DNA from: Actinomycetota bacterium
GTDB taxonomy: Bacteria; Actinomycetota; Actinomycetes; Actinomycetales; Microbacteriaceae
Length of the DNA stretch: 21,304 nt
Direction: 5' to 3'
NCBI GenBank assembly: GCA_009704605.1
Contig: WLDW01000002.1
Location: forward strand, 1 to 21,304
Shown piece after piece: positions 1 through 7,840 of the stretch. Every line of letters begins with the position of its first letter. Positions within the stretch are counted from its first letter, which is position 1. The notes under the pieces are model-generated. The model had not been told where the DNA came from and ran no database searches. It saw nothing but the letters and a program-made list of their open reading frames with translations. Position numbers and translations under genes: made by a program.

Positions 1-632
1 GAATAGAAGATTCCGCCGGTTGGCTCCAAAGAACGCGGGACCAAGGTAGCCGGACCGCAGGTAGCTAGTGTCGCGCCAAGAGCTTTTAGAAGAATCAAGT
101 TCGAGCGAGCCACCCTTGAGTGAGAAATGTCTCCCACAATCAGAACCTTCTTTCCTGAAAGATCAGATCCAATTGGGTTGGTTACTAGTGCTTGCCTTAT
201 TGTCATAGCATCCAACAATGCCTGTGTTGGGTGCTCGTGTGATCCGTCACCAGCGTTAATAACAGCCGATCGAACCCAACCCGAGTGGGCCAGGCGATAT
301 GCCGAACCACTTGAACCATGGCGAAGGACAATAGCGTCCGCGCCCATCGCCTCTAGGGTTTGAGCGGTGTCCTTCAAAGACTCGCCCTTGGAAACGGACG
401 ATCCTTTGGCGGCAAAGTTAATCACGTCAGCTGAAAGTCGTTTTGCTGCTAGCTCGAAAGAAATCCTGGTTCGCGTTGAGTCTTCAAAGAAAAGATTCAC
501 TACAGTTTTTCCACGAAGAGTCGGTAGCTTCTTAATCTCGCGTTCGTTGACATCCGACATTTCATGCGCCAAATCAAGAACTTCAATGATCTGTGGCTTT
601 GAAAGATCAGAAGCTGAGAGCAAATTCTTCAA
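1..632 (-). CDS. pyrB: Aspartate carbamoyltransferase, catalytic chain (partial, C-terminus outside window)
   Basis: Condenses carbamoyl phosphate with aspartate, the committed step of pyrimidine synthesis, in the cytoplasm. About 210 of roughly 310 residues are visible. The carbamoyl-phosphate loop FFEDSTRTR lies at residues 48-56, the SVSKGES loop with Lys82 follows, and [12 protein letters not shown] carries the conserved HPTQ motif. The visible part ends shortly after GPATLVP. The start is a TTG at 630-632 ([10 protein letters not shown]), which overlaps the pyrR stop codon as TTGA. This start gives the family N-terminus, and no ATG upstream fits. Translation is therefore probably coupled to pyrR, and the gene should share PyrR control. 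Function is certain from motifs; the TTG start is very likely. Confidence 0.95.
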   Translation of the reverse strand, partial: MKNLLSASDLSKPQIIEVLDLAHEMSDVNEREIKKLPTLRGKTVVNLFFEDSTRTRISFELAAKRLSADVINFAAKGSSVSKGESLKDTAQTLEAMGADAIVLRHGSSGSAYRLAHSGWVRSAVINAGDGSHEHPTQALLDAMTIRQALVTNPIGSDLSGKKVLIVGDISHSRVARSNLILLKALGATLATCGPATLVPRSLEPTGGIFY

Positions 633-1159
633 TCTTCGATCACCACTTCGTCCACTCCATCTACCTCTTCAAGCTTCACCGAAATTCTCTCGGTCAACGC
701 CGTAGGTAGGTTCTTGCCAACATAATCAGCCCTGATTGGTAACTGCCGATGACCCCGGTCAACCAAAACGGCAAGTCGAACCGCCGCAGGACGCCCGTGA
801 TCATTCAGAGCGTCAAGAGCCGCTCGGATAGTTCTGCCGCTGAAAAGAACATCGTCGACTAAGACAACCGCTTTCCCGGAGACACCCGAAGTGGGGATGT
901 TGGTAATGCCAACAGCCCGTGTTGGCTGGTCTGCTAGATCATCCCGATACATCGTGACGTCAAGTGAACCGACCGATACGTCGGTAGCAGAGTGTTCTTT
1001 TATGACCTGAGCGATGCGCGTGGCCAACTGAATACCTCTGGTTGGAATACCCAGCAAAAGAAGGTTATCTACGCCGCGATTTTGCTCAAGAATCTCGTGA
1101 GAGATGCGAGTGATAGCCCGACGAATGTCGTCAGAGCTCAAGACAGTGCGTTTTGACAA
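629..1159 (-). CDS. pyrR: PyrR: pyrimidine operon RNA-binding regulator / uracil phosphoribosyltransferase
   Basis: PyrR binds pyr mRNA in response to UMP/UTP, and in many species also converts uracil and PRPP to UMP. With the start used here it has 176 residues, usual for the family. The PRPP-binding loop [13 protein letters not shown] is at residues 98-110, and [10 protein letters not shown] near residue 33 is the second conserved segment. I chose the TTG at 1157-1159 (MSKRTVL) rather than the GTG at 1183. The bases between the two are a strong AAGGAGGT Shine-Dalgarno plus spacer, which would otherwise be read as an odd MRRRRRW leader peptide. The stop overlaps the pyrB start by four bases. 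A PyrR-type RNA hairpin sits directly over its ribosome binding site, suggesting autogenous control. Confidence 0.94.
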   Translation of the reverse strand: MSKRTVLSSDDIRRAITRISHEILEQNRGVDNLLLLGIPTRGIQLATRIAQVIKEHSATDVSVGSLDVTMYRDDLADQPTRAVGITNIPTSGVSGKAVVLVDDVLFSGRTIRAALDALNDHGRPAAVRLAVLVDRGHRQLPIRADYVGKNLPTALTERISVKLEEVDGVDEVVIED

Positions 1160-1165
1160 CGCCCA

Positions 1166-1200
1166 CCTCCTTCTTCGCCTCACCGGACGATCTTTAAAGG
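1166..1200 (-). promoter_or_regulatory. PyrR-binding RNA hairpin over the pyrR ribosome binding site
   Basis: On the transcript strand the segment reads UCCGGUGAGGC (from 1187 down to 1177). It matches the core of the known PyrR binding loop (ARUCCNGNGAGGYU) at all defined core positions; only the outermost bases differ. It can fold: UCG (1190-1188) with CGA (1177-1175), U1187 bulged, CC (1186-1185) with GG (1179-1178), loop GGUGA. An outer CCUU (1200-1197) can pair with AAGG (1172-1169), which is part of the AAGGAGG Shine-Dalgarno. No terminator hairpin or T-tract is present between nusB and pyrR. The arrangement therefore suggests translational repression, as reported for mycobacteria, rather than Bacillus-type attenuation. 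The motif match is seen; the mechanism is inferred. Confidence 0.75.
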
Positions 1201-1224
1201 ATGTTTACTAGAAGTTACCCTACA

Positions 1225-1644
1225 TCATCTAGCGGTTTTTGTGCCAGCAATAGCGCCCAGTAAACCATTCACGAAAGTACTGGAATCTTCTGTTGAAAGC
1301 TCGGCGGCCAACTGGACAGCCTCAGAAATTGCCACACCGTCTGGAACCTCTTCGTTGAAAAGAATCTCCCAGCAGGCAACCCGCAGAATTGCCCGGTCAA
1401 CTGCGGGCATACGCTCAACAGACCACTTATGGGAGAAAGCCTCAATTCGATCGTCAATCTCGGCAAAATTGGCCGCAACTCCTTCGACGATTTGCCTAGC
1501 GTAACCAACGATTTCTTCCTGATTCTGACGATCAAGCTGCTCCTCGGCAGATGCTGCAAGAAGCAATTCAGGATTGATTTTCCTAAGGTCAGCTGCAAAA
1601 ACGGCATCAAGTGCCATCTTGCGAGACTTTGTCCGGGAGCTCAC
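1225..1644 (-). CDS. nusB: Transcription antitermination factor NusB
   Basis: NusB binds boxA RNA together with S10 (NusE) and takes part in the rRNA antitermination complex. At 139 residues it has the normal single all-helical NusB domain: the N-terminal RxxALDAVFAADL helix and the C-terminal AVDRAILRVACWEILF and VAISEAVQLAAEL...FVNGLLGAI blocks typical of the family. The start is a GTG at 1642-1644, three bases after the efp stop, and no strong Shine-Dalgarno is visible. Expression is probably coupled to efp. The efp-nusB pair downstream of aro genes is a common actinobacterial arrangement. Confidence 0.96.
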   Translation of the reverse strand: MSSRTKSRKMALDAVFAADLRKINPELLLAASAEEQLDRQNQEEIVGYARQIVEGVAANFAEIDDRIEAFSHKWSVERMPAVDRAILRVACWEILFNEEVPDGVAISEAVQLAAELSTEDSSTFVNGLLGAIAGTKTAR

Positions 1645-1647
1645 TTG

Positions 1648-2211
1648 CTAGTCGGTAACTCGACCGAGGTACTCGCCGGTTCGGGTGTCCACTCTTACCT
1701 TGGTGTTCTGCTCAATAAACAACGGCACCTGAATCTGGAGGCCAGTTTCAACCGTTGCAGGTTTGGTTCCACCACTCGAGCGATCGCCCTGAAGACCAGG
1801 CTCAGTGAAAGTAATCTCTAGGACAACAGAGGCCGGGAGCTCAACATAGATAGGATTACCCTCGTAGACAGCGACGATCGCTCCTTGGTTCTCAAGTAAG
1901 TAGTCCTTAGCATCGCCAACTATTTCATTAGTTAGGCTCATCTGCTCGTAATTCTGATTATCCATAAACACGTAACCCGAGCCGTCGTTATACAGATAGT
2001 TCATCTCGCGCTTGTCAACATTCGCTGTCTCGACTTTGACGCCAGCGTTGAATGTTCTTTCGACAACTTTGCCAGTCAGAACGTTCTTAAGCTTTGAGCG
2101 CACGAATGCAGGGCCTTTGCCGGGTTTTACGTGCTGGAACTCTATAACGGTCCACAATTGTCCGTCAATGTTGAGAACTAGGCCGTTTTTTAGATCATTT
2201 GATGTTGCCAT
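1648..2211 (-). CDS. efp: Translation elongation factor P
   Basis: EF-P enters the ribosomal E site and rescues ribosomes stalled on polyproline stretches. At 187 residues it is full length: an N-terminal KOW-like domain (about 1-65) and two OB-fold domains ending in the family signature near [12 protein letters not shown]. The tip loop is PGKGP at residues 30-34 with Lys32 at the tip. The flanking prolines place it in the actinobacterial subfamily that uses an unmodified lysine, and no epmA or epmB homolog is in the window. It starts with ATG after a 52-base gap from aroQ that probably holds its promoter. It is the first gene of a likely efp-nusB-pyrR-pyrB transcript. Confidence 0.97.
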   Translation of the reverse strand: MATSNDLKNGLVLNIDGQLWTVIEFQHVKPGKGPAFVRSKLKNVLTGKVVERTFNAGVKVETANVDKREMNYLYNDGSGYVFMDNQNYEQMSLTNEIVGDAKDYLLENQGAIVAVYEGNPIYVELPASVVLEITFTEPGLQGDRSSGGTKPATVETGLQIQVPLFIEQNTKVRVDTRTGEYLGRVTD

Positions 2212-2253
2212 GGTCGTGCTCGCTCGATCCTTGTTTTGTTGGTTTACCTATGG

Positions 2254-2282
2254 AGTCTAGCGTTTAGGAAGTGAGCTGTCTA
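2254..2282 (-). promoter_or_regulatory. Candidate sigma-A promoter for efp-nusB-pyrR-pyrB
   Basis: On the minus strand, TAGACA (2282-2277, 5 of 6 matches to TTGACA) is followed after exactly 17 bases by TAGACT (2259-2254, 4 of 6 matches to TATAAT). The -35 box overlaps the last codons of aroQ. Transcription would begin near 2247, giving a leader of about 36 bases before the efp ATG. This is judged from consensus and spacing only. Confidence 0.5.
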
Positions 2283-2698
2283 AGCGCCAGTAGATATGAG
2301 TCGATACCAAAACCCGCTATGACCCCTGTAGCCGCTGGTGAAACAACACTGGTTTTACGAAACTCTTCTCTGGAATGTGGATTTGAGATGTGAACTTCAA
2401 TTAGCTTCGCACCGGATTCAGTGTGGATCTTGCAAGCGTCACCAATGGCGTAGGAATAGTGCGTGAAAGCGGCTGGATTGAAAATTACGTCAGCCCCGGA
2501 GTCCGTAGCCTCGTGTAACCAGGAAATCAGTTCGCTCTCACTATCGGACTGCTTCGCAGTCAATGAAACCCCAAGTTCGGTAGCGTGTTTCTCCAAAATG
2601 CTCACAAGAGTTGTGTAGTCAAGAGTCCCGTAAATATCAGGCTCTCTTGATCCAAGGCGCTGCAGATTTGGCCCATTAAGTACCACTATGGATTTCAT
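2264..2698 (-). CDS. aroQ: 3-dehydroquinate dehydratase, type II
   Basis: Dehydrates 3-dehydroquinate to 3-dehydroshikimate (shikimate pathway step 3). At 144 residues it has the standard size of the dodecameric type II enzyme. Visible motifs are NGPNLQRLGSREPDIYG with Arg18 and the catalytic Tyr23, FNPAAFTHYS with Asn74 and His80, and EVHISNPHSREEFR with the catalytic His103. The ATG lies nine bases after the aroB stop, so it belongs to the aro transcription unit and acts directly on the AroB product. Confidence 0.97.
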   Translation of the reverse strand: MKSIVVLNGPNLQRLGSREPDIYGTLDYTTLVSILEKHATELGVSLTAKQSDSESELISWLHEATDSGADVIFNPAAFTHYSYAIGDACKIHTESGAKLIEVHISNPHSREEFRKTSVVSPAATGVIAGFGIDSYLLALRQLTS

Positions 2699-2707
2699 GG
2701 AACTAGC

Positions 2708-3784
2708 CTACTGAGCAATCTCTTGAAAGGCAGTGAACAATATTTCATCTGTCGGTGAGTGCATAACTCTTGGCTTTCCTACCTCGTCCAGAACGATGAA
2801 TCGCAGGTTTCCCGCTCGGGCCTTCTTATCAATTCGCATGTTGGTTAGTAGTTGAGGCCACTTATCCGCAGGGTAGGAAACTGGAAGACCGAGACTGGTG
2901 AGAATGTCTCGGTGCCTTTGAACGTCAACAGTTGATAACCGACCGTTTAGCCTGGCCAACTCCGCAGCGAAAACCATTCCAATCGATACCGCTGCACCGT
3001 GACGCCACTTATACCGCTCCGCCAATTCGATGGCATGGCCAAGAGTATGACCGTAGTTCAGGGTCTCGCGAAGACCCTGCTCGCGGAAGTCTTCCGCCAC
3101 AACCACAGCCTTCACATTGATTGCACGCGTTACAAGCTCAAGAAATAGCTCCGATGATGGGTCCGTTGCTTCGGCAGTATTGTTTTGAATCAGTTCAAGT
3201 ATTTGAGTGTCACTTATGAATCCGCACTTCACAACCTCTGCGAATCCCGCAATCAATTCATTTCGGGCCAAGCTGCCCAAGGTTTCTAGATCTACCAGAA
3301 CGCCTTTTGGGGAATGAAAGACACCGACGAGATTCTTACCCTCGGCAGTGTTTACTCCAGTCTTGCCGCCAATCGATGCATCAACCATCGCAAGTACGGT
3401 AGTTGGAATTTGAATAACTCCAACACCCCTCAGCCAAGTTGCCGCAACGAAGCCTGCAAGGTCGGTTATAGCGCCTCCGCCAAATCCAATGATCATGTCT
3501 GATCTAGAAAACTCAGACTTGCCAAGGATTCCCCAGCAAAAAGCCGCAACTTCAATTCGTTTGGCATCCTCACTATCGGGAACACCCGCTAGTACAACTT
3601 CGAAGTTCGCCTCCATAAGAGAGTCCCTAAGAGCCTCAGCGCTGACGGATAACCCAACTGGGTGGACAATCAAAACCTTTTTGGCTCCAACAAGCATCGA
3701 AGGAACTTGATCAAGTAGATTCCTGCCGATTACTACCTCGTAGGGCTCTGCTGCACCAACCGTAATTCTTCTAAGCTCAGTCAC
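2708..3784 (-). CDS. aroB: 3-dehydroquinate synthase
   Basis: Converts DAHP to 3-dehydroquinate using NAD+ and a divalent metal (shikimate pathway step 2). It is full length at 358 residues. The NAD-binding block FGGGAITDLAGFVAATWLRG is followed by IPTTVLAMVDASIGGKTGVN. The metal ligands are recognisable in GFAEVVKCG (Glu), NYGHTLGHAIE (His) and WRHGAAVSIGM (His). The start is a GTG at 3782-3784, overlapping the aroK stop as GTGA, a translational-coupling arrangement. No DAHP synthase gene is in the window, so the pathway entry step is encoded elsewhere. Confidence 0.97.
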   Translation of the reverse strand: MTELRRITVGAAEPYEVVIGRNLLDQVPSMLVGAKKVLIVHPVGLSVSAEALRDSLMEANFEVVLAGVPDSEDAKRIEVAAFCWGILGKSEFSRSDMIIGFGGGAITDLAGFVAATWLRGVGVIQIPTTVLAMVDASIGGKTGVNTAEGKNLVGVFHSPKGVLVDLETLGSLARNELIAGFAEVVKCGFISDTQILELIQNNTAEATDPSSELFLELVTRAINVKAVVVAEDFREQGLRETLNYGHTLGHAIELAERYKWRHGAAVSIGMVFAAELARLNGRLSTVDVQRHRDILTSLGLPVSYPADKWPQLLTNMRIDKKARAGNLRFIVLDEVGKPRVMHSPTDEILFTAFQEIAQ

Positions 3785-4275
3785 TTTTGCCTCACAAGTG
3801 TTGAAATCTCGGTAACGATGGTTGCAAGCGATTTCCCACTGGTATCCACCTCGTGGGTAGCCACCTCCTGATAAAACGGTTTCCTAGCTTCATAGATGTT
3901 TTTCCAACTATTTTCACCATCACTTAGAAGCGGACGATTTCTCGTGCTAATTCGTGAAGCAACATTGTTTCCGTCGGTCGCCAGGTAAATCACGTTGTGA
4001 TTTTTTAGGAGCATTCGGTTTGACTCAGTGGTTACAACGCCGCCACCGGTAGCAACGATTCCCGAACCCTGTAGGCATTTGGCCAAAATATTGCTTTCGA
4101 TCTCTCTAAAGCCAGGCTCGCCCAGGCGTTCGAAAAGCGAAGAGATAGAGCCGTGTTCTGAAGCGATGATCTTGTCGGTATCAGCGAAAGAAGTGTTAAA
4201 CTCCTTAGCAAGTTTCTTTCCAACGGTTGTCTTGCCAACACCCATGGGTCCAACCAGAACCAAAGGCTGCTTCAT
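3781..4275 (-). CDS. aroK: Shikimate kinase
   Basis: Phosphorylates shikimate to shikimate-3-phosphate with ATP (step 5). It has 164 residues, normal for the family. The P-loop GPMGVGKTT is at residues 9-17, the substrate-binding DTD at 32-34, Arg57 in GFREIE, the GGG motif at 77-79, and lid arginines in STRNRPLL (112 and 114). The ATG shares one base with the aroC stop (TGATG), and its own stop overlaps aroB. It therefore sits tightly coupled inside aroC-aroK-aroB, as in other actinobacteria. Confidence 0.97.
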   Translation of the reverse strand: MKQPLVLVGPMGVGKTTVGKKLAKEFNTSFADTDKIIASEHGSISSLFERLGEPGFREIESNILAKCLQGSGIVATGGGVVTTESNRMLLKNHNVIYLATDGNNVASRISTRNRPLLSDGENSWKNIYEARKPFYQEVATHEVDTSGKSLATIVTEISTLVRQK

Positions 4276-5468
4276 CAGCTACCAGCAGACTTTAAGACTT
4301 CAGGAATGGATTCAAGATATGAATCCATGTTCCGCTTGGTCTCTGTTACAGAGTCCCCTCCGAATTTTTCCAAGACAGCTTTCGCAACAACGAGAGCAAC
4401 CATGGCCTCAGCAACTATTCCTGCAGCCGGAACTGCACAAACATCCGAGCGCTGATGGTGAGCCTTGGTTGCCTCACCGGTTTTAACATCTATCGTTGCC
4501 AAAGCTTTGGGTACGGTTGAAATTGGCTTCATCGCCGCACGCACTCGAAGCACCTCACCGGTTGACATACCGCCTTCGATGCCTCCAGCTCTACCCGTTG
4601 ATCTTTTCACCAAGCCATCGTTGTCTCTTGATATCTCATCATGCGCAACCGATCCCCTGCGACTGGCGGTAGTAAAGCCATCACCAATCTCGACACCCTT
4701 TATGGCCTGAATTCCCATCAGGGCACCAGCAAGCTGAGAATCTAACTTGCGATCCCAATGAACATAACTTCCCAAACCTGGAGGTAGTCCGTATACAAGG
4801 GTTTCAACTACTCCCCCGAGAGTGTCTCCGCTTTTCTGGCAGTCTTCAATCTCTGAAACCATGGCCTCGGTAACCTGCTTACTAAAACAACGAACCGGAT
4901 TCTCATCAAGAGTTGATACATCAGCTGGTGTTGGAAGCAGTTCATCTTCGGATTTCACTGGTCCAATAGCCACGGTGTGAGTAACCAACTTGATTCCCAG
5001 CTGGGCAAGAAATCTTGAAGCAACCTCGCCCAACGCAACTCTCGCGGCCGTCTCTCTCGCAGAGGCGCGCTCAAGCACCGGACGAGAGTCCAAGAAGCCA
5101 TATTTTTGCATGCCAGTGAAGTCGGCGTGGCCTGGACGAGGTCTAGTCAGTGGCTCAGCGCGTGCACCCGATAGATCCTCTTCACTTACGGGATCTGCAG
5201 ACATCACCTGTTCCCATTTGGGCCACTCAGTGTTTTGGATGGTGATAGCAATTGGACCGCCCTGAGATAGGCCGTGCCTAACACCACCACTTAGTTGAAC
5301 CTGATCTTGTTCAAACTTCATACGGGCACCTCGACCGAAGCCGAGTCTTCGCCTAGCTAGTGCATCCTGAACATCGCTGGTGGTAATTTCGATCCCAGCA
5401 GGCATTCCTTCAACAATCGCAACCAGCTCAGGGCCATGCGATTCTCCAGCGGTTAACCAGCGCAACAT
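4275..5468 (-). CDS. aroC: Chorismate synthase
   Basis: Removes phosphate from EPSP to form chorismate (step 7), requiring reduced FMN. It is full length at 397 residues. Conserved segments are [20 protein letters not shown] with His11, [13 protein letters not shown] at 38-50 for FMN/phosphate binding, [16 protein letters not shown] with His114, and the C-terminal [14 protein letters not shown]. The ATG is at 5466-5468, separated by only 24 bases from aroE. AroA (EPSP synthase, step 6) is not encoded here, so the cluster lacks steps 1 and 6. Confidence 0.97.
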   Translation of the reverse strand: MLRWLTAGESHGPELVAIVEGMPAGIEITTSDVQDALARRRLGFGRGARMKFEQDQVQLSGGVRHGLSQGGPIAITIQNTEWPKWEQVMSADPVSEEDLSGARAEPLTRPRPGHADFTGMQKYGFLDSRPVLERASARETAARVALGEVASRFLAQLGIKLVTHTVAIGPVKSEDELLPTPADVSTLDENPVRCFSKQVTEAMVSEIEDCQKSGDTLGGVVETLVYGLPPGLGSYVHWDRKLDSQLAGALMGIQAIKGVEIGDGFTTASRRGSVAHDEISRDNDGLVKRSTGRAGGIEGGMSTGEVLRVRAAMKPISTVPKALATIDVKTGEATKAHHQRSDVCAVPAAGIVAEAMVALVVAKAVLEKFGGDSVTETKRNMDSYLESIPEVLKSAGS

Positions 5469-5492
5469 AGTTTCGATTCTCTCACAGTTGGT

Positions 5493-6323
5493 CTATTTGA
5501 AACCAGACTGGTTTGCCACAGCGCCAATCATTGACTCATAAAGCTCTTGGTCGACAATCGGAACTTGGTGACCAGTTGAGTCAACAAAGAGCTTTACCTG
5601 CTCGATGGCTTGCCAGACAAGCAACTCAAGACCAGAAATAGACTTTCCTGCCCAGGCCCGAGAGGCCAGAGATGGCCATGGGTCGTAGGCAACGTCAAAT
5701 AGAATTCCGCGATTAGCGCTGCTGGTAGTTCCGAGCTGATCCCAGAGCTGGGTAAAGGCACCTGCCGGCACGGTCGAAACGATCAAGTCTGAGCCAACTA
5801 ATGAAGATGCCTCCGGCTCTAATACCTCAGAAGAAATGCCAAGACTGTTTAGATATCCAGTGAACTCAACCAAAGAACTGGCGGTTCTTCCAATAACCGT
5901 CAGCTTCGCGGCAGGGAACACTCGTGAAATCGCTAGTGCTACCGAACGCGCTGTTGCACCCGAGCCGACAATGGTAATTCTTTGCGGATCTGGTACCTCA
6001 TTGAAACACTTTGCGAAACCGAAGACGTCAGTGTTGTGACCAACCCAACCATTTGAAGATCTAACCAGGGTGTTAACAACACCGGTTCGCTCGGCTTCTG
6101 GTGAGTATGAATCTGACAATTCGAAAGCTTCGTACTTTAGTGGCATGGTGACACTCAGCCCAGACAAAGCTTGATCTTCCATCACAGCCCCTAGGCCTCC
6201 TAAAGGGACATCAATTCTTTCGTAGCTAAAATCCAAACCCAGGCGGGCGTATGCGGCTTTGTGAATGACTGGCGAGAGACTGTGCTTGATTGGATAACCA
6301 ACAACGCAAAATTTACTCGTCAT
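5493..6323 (-). CDS. aroE: Shikimate dehydrogenase (NADP-dependent)
   Basis: Reduces 3-dehydroshikimate to shikimate (step 4). With the ATG at 6321-6323 it has 276 residues and begins MTSKFCVVGYPIKHSLSP, the usual AroE opening. The reading frame could be extended upstream to 6377, but that would add an atypical leader lying wholly inside mltG. SLSP at 15-18 binds shikimate, Lys63 in SVTMPLK and Asp99 in GHNTDVFGF are the catalytic pair, and GSGATARSVALA (120-131) is the dinucleotide-binding loop. The chosen start overlaps the end of mltG by 11 bases in another frame. Confidence 0.94.
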   Translation of the reverse strand: MTSKFCVVGYPIKHSLSPVIHKAAYARLGLDFSYERIDVPLGGLGAVMEDQALSGLSVTMPLKYEAFELSDSYSPEAERTGVVNTLVRSSNGWVGHNTDVFGFAKCFNEVPDPQRITIVGSGATARSVALAISRVFPAAKLTVIGRTASSLVEFTGYLNSLGISSEVLEPEASSLVGSDLIVSTVPAGAFTQLWDQLGTTSSANRGILFDVAYDPWPSLASRAWAGKSISGLELLVWQAIEQVKLFVDSTGHQVPIVDQELYESMIGAVANQSGFK

Positions 6324-7353
6324 ACCAGTCCGGATTTTCTGACTCCCACTTGCGAAGCAACGGAATCCACGACTCATGCTCAGCTAGAGTTTCCGAGAAC
6401 TTAGTCTCACCGGTAGCAAGATTGATTGTCACAAAAAATAGCCATTCTCCAACGGCGGGATTCAAAGTTGCGTCAATTGCGAGCTCTCCGGGGGAACTGA
6501 TTGGTCCAGGAGGCAAACCGCGAACCAGGTAGGTGTTGTAACCATAGGCAATCTGCTCTTGCGTCGAGGCTTCTGACATGTCGGTTCCGTCATAGCTATA
6601 AGTGATTGTCGGATCGGTTTCCAAGCGCATGTCAATAGCTACTCGGTTGGAAAAGACCCTAGCAATCTTATAAAAGTCTGGCTCCTGCTTTGCTTCACGC
6701 TGCGTTATTGAAGCGAGAGTTAGCACTTCGTGCCAATCCTCTTTTGCAACCCCTGCTTCTGTAAGAGCAGTTTCCATCCGCGTAACCATGATTGAGATCA
6801 CTTCTTCAGCAGTTACCTTCAAGTCAAAGCTGTACGTGTCCGGAAACAAATAGCCCTCTATTGTGGGAGCTTCTGCTGGAATTCCGTAGGCAGACAAATC
6901 CTCGGCTGCTAGCCGGAGTTCCTCAACTGGGATGCTGGTAATTCTGGATACCTCGTTGAATATCTGAACCGCGCGGAAGCCTTCTGGAATCGTAACTTGG
7001 AAACTAAGAATGTTGGCCTGATCGGTAACCGCAGCCAAAGCGGACTCATTACTCATTTGAAGCTTCAATGTGAAACTACCGGGGTAGAAAATTGGATTGC
7101 GCTCAAGCAGTACTCGGTAAAACGAGTCGACATCTCTAATAACACCTGCTTCAAAAAGCTTGTTAGCTACGATAAGTCCATCTTCACCGGCTTCAATTCG
7201 AACGATTACCTCGCCAACGCCGGTTCCTTGATAATCCAAAGCTGTGAGTTTCTGATACTGATCTCGTATCCAGTCAAAATTTGCTACTACTGCAATGCCG
7301 CCGACTAAAGCTAGAACAAGAGCACCAACCAGAACTTTTGAAACCCTGGACAT
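6313..7353 (-). CDS. mltG: Endolytic murein transglycosylase (MltG/YceG family)
   Basis: Cleaves nascent glycan strands at the membrane, probably terminating peptidoglycan polymerisation. With the ATG at 7351-7353 it has 346 residues: one N-terminal membrane segment (about 5-24), then a periplasmic-type YceG domain. EGYLFPDTYSF and the motif ASITQREA lead to MRLETDPTITYSYDG and the C-terminal RGLPPGPISSPGELAIDATLNP block. The family's second motif glutamate, which I align with the catalytic one, is present (Glu220). A GTG at 7389 would add 12 residues and overlap ruvX by 20 bases; the ATG start places the membrane anchor at the N-terminus and is slightly preferred. Linkage to ruvX and aro genes is conserved in actinobacteria. 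Confidence 0.93.
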   Translation of the reverse strand: MSRVSKVLVGALVLALVGGIAVVANFDWIRDQYQKLTALDYQGTGVGEVIVRIEAGEDGLIVANKLFEAGVIRDVDSFYRVLLERNPIFYPGSFTLKLQMSNESALAAVTDQANILSFQVTIPEGFRAVQIFNEVSRITSIPVEELRLAAEDLSAYGIPAEAPTIEGYLFPDTYSFDLKVTAEEVISIMVTRMETALTEAGVAKEDWHEVLTLASITQREAKQEPDFYKIARVFSNRVAIDMRLETDPTITYSYDGTDMSEASTQEQIAYGYNTYLVRGLPPGPISSPGELAIDATLNPAVGEWLFFVTINLATGETKFSETLAEHESWIPLLRKWESENPDWYDE

Positions 7354-7369
7354 GCCAACAGACACCGAT

Positions 7370-7840
7370 CTACGCCCCAACAGAATCACCGACCAGGTTT
7401 CCAGGGGCTAACCCTGAAATCTTTTCGTAACTGAGAGCACTTTCTAGAATTTCCACGGCACTTGCGCTGTCAATAATCGATTTGCTGTCTTTGGCATTAA
7501 TGCCTGAAGCGCGAAGTTTTGCGCTGGCAGAGACCGTAGTTAGCCTTTCGTCAATCATTCGAACCGGAACCGACAGCGCTTTGGAAAGCTCCGAAGCAAA
7601 TAACCTCGCATCATTGGTTGAATCGGTCTCTTTACCACTTAGCGAAAGAGGATCCCCCACATAAACTTCAATAACGCCGTGCGTGTCAGCAAGTTGTGCA
7701 ATTGAGGTAACTGATTCCGATGCGCTAGATAATCTTGCAATCGCATCTAACGGTGAGGACAAGATTGCTTCACGATCGCAAATCGCAATGCCGATTCGCA
7801 CCTTGCCGACATCAACCGCTAACCTCCGGCCAGTTCGCAT
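7370..7840 (-). CDS. ruvX: Holliday junction resolvase-like protein RuvX/YqgF
   Basis: An RNase H-fold protein of the YqgF family, described as a putative Holliday junction resolvase and as a factor in rRNA 5' end processing. It has 156 residues. The RNase H-like active-site positions are visible: Asp10 in LAVDVGKVRIG, the VYVGDPLSLSG strand, IDERLTT with Asp97 and Glu98, and Asp124 in IIDSASAVEIL. The ATG directly follows the alaS stop (TAAATG), so translation is likely coupled to alaS. The alaS-ruvX-mltG order is widespread. The exact cellular role remains uncertain for the family as a whole. Confidence 0.94.
   Translation of the reverse strand: MRTGRRLAVDVGKVRIGIAICDREAILSSPLDAIARLSSASESVTSIAQLADTHGVIEVYVGDPLSLSGKETDSTNDARLFASELSKALSVPVRMIDERLTTVSASAKLRASGINAKDSKSIIDSASAVEILESALSYEKISGLAPGNLVGDSVGA

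Noticed and set aside
4028..4486. Open frame of 152 codons on the plus strand across aroK and aroC.
   Set aside because: Shadow of two well-conserved enzymes; its composition is not protein-like.
6324..6377. Longer aroE start at 6377.
   Set aside because: The extra 18 residues lie inside mltG and are not typical of AroE, while the ATG at 6323 gives the normal N-terminus.
6313..7353. MltG motif reads ASITQREA instead of ASI(I/V)EKE, suggesting loss of the catalytic glutamate.
   Set aside because: The glutamate I align with the catalytic one in E. coli MltG is the second of the motif, and it is present. Only the first is replaced by Gln, which I believe is common in actinobacteria.
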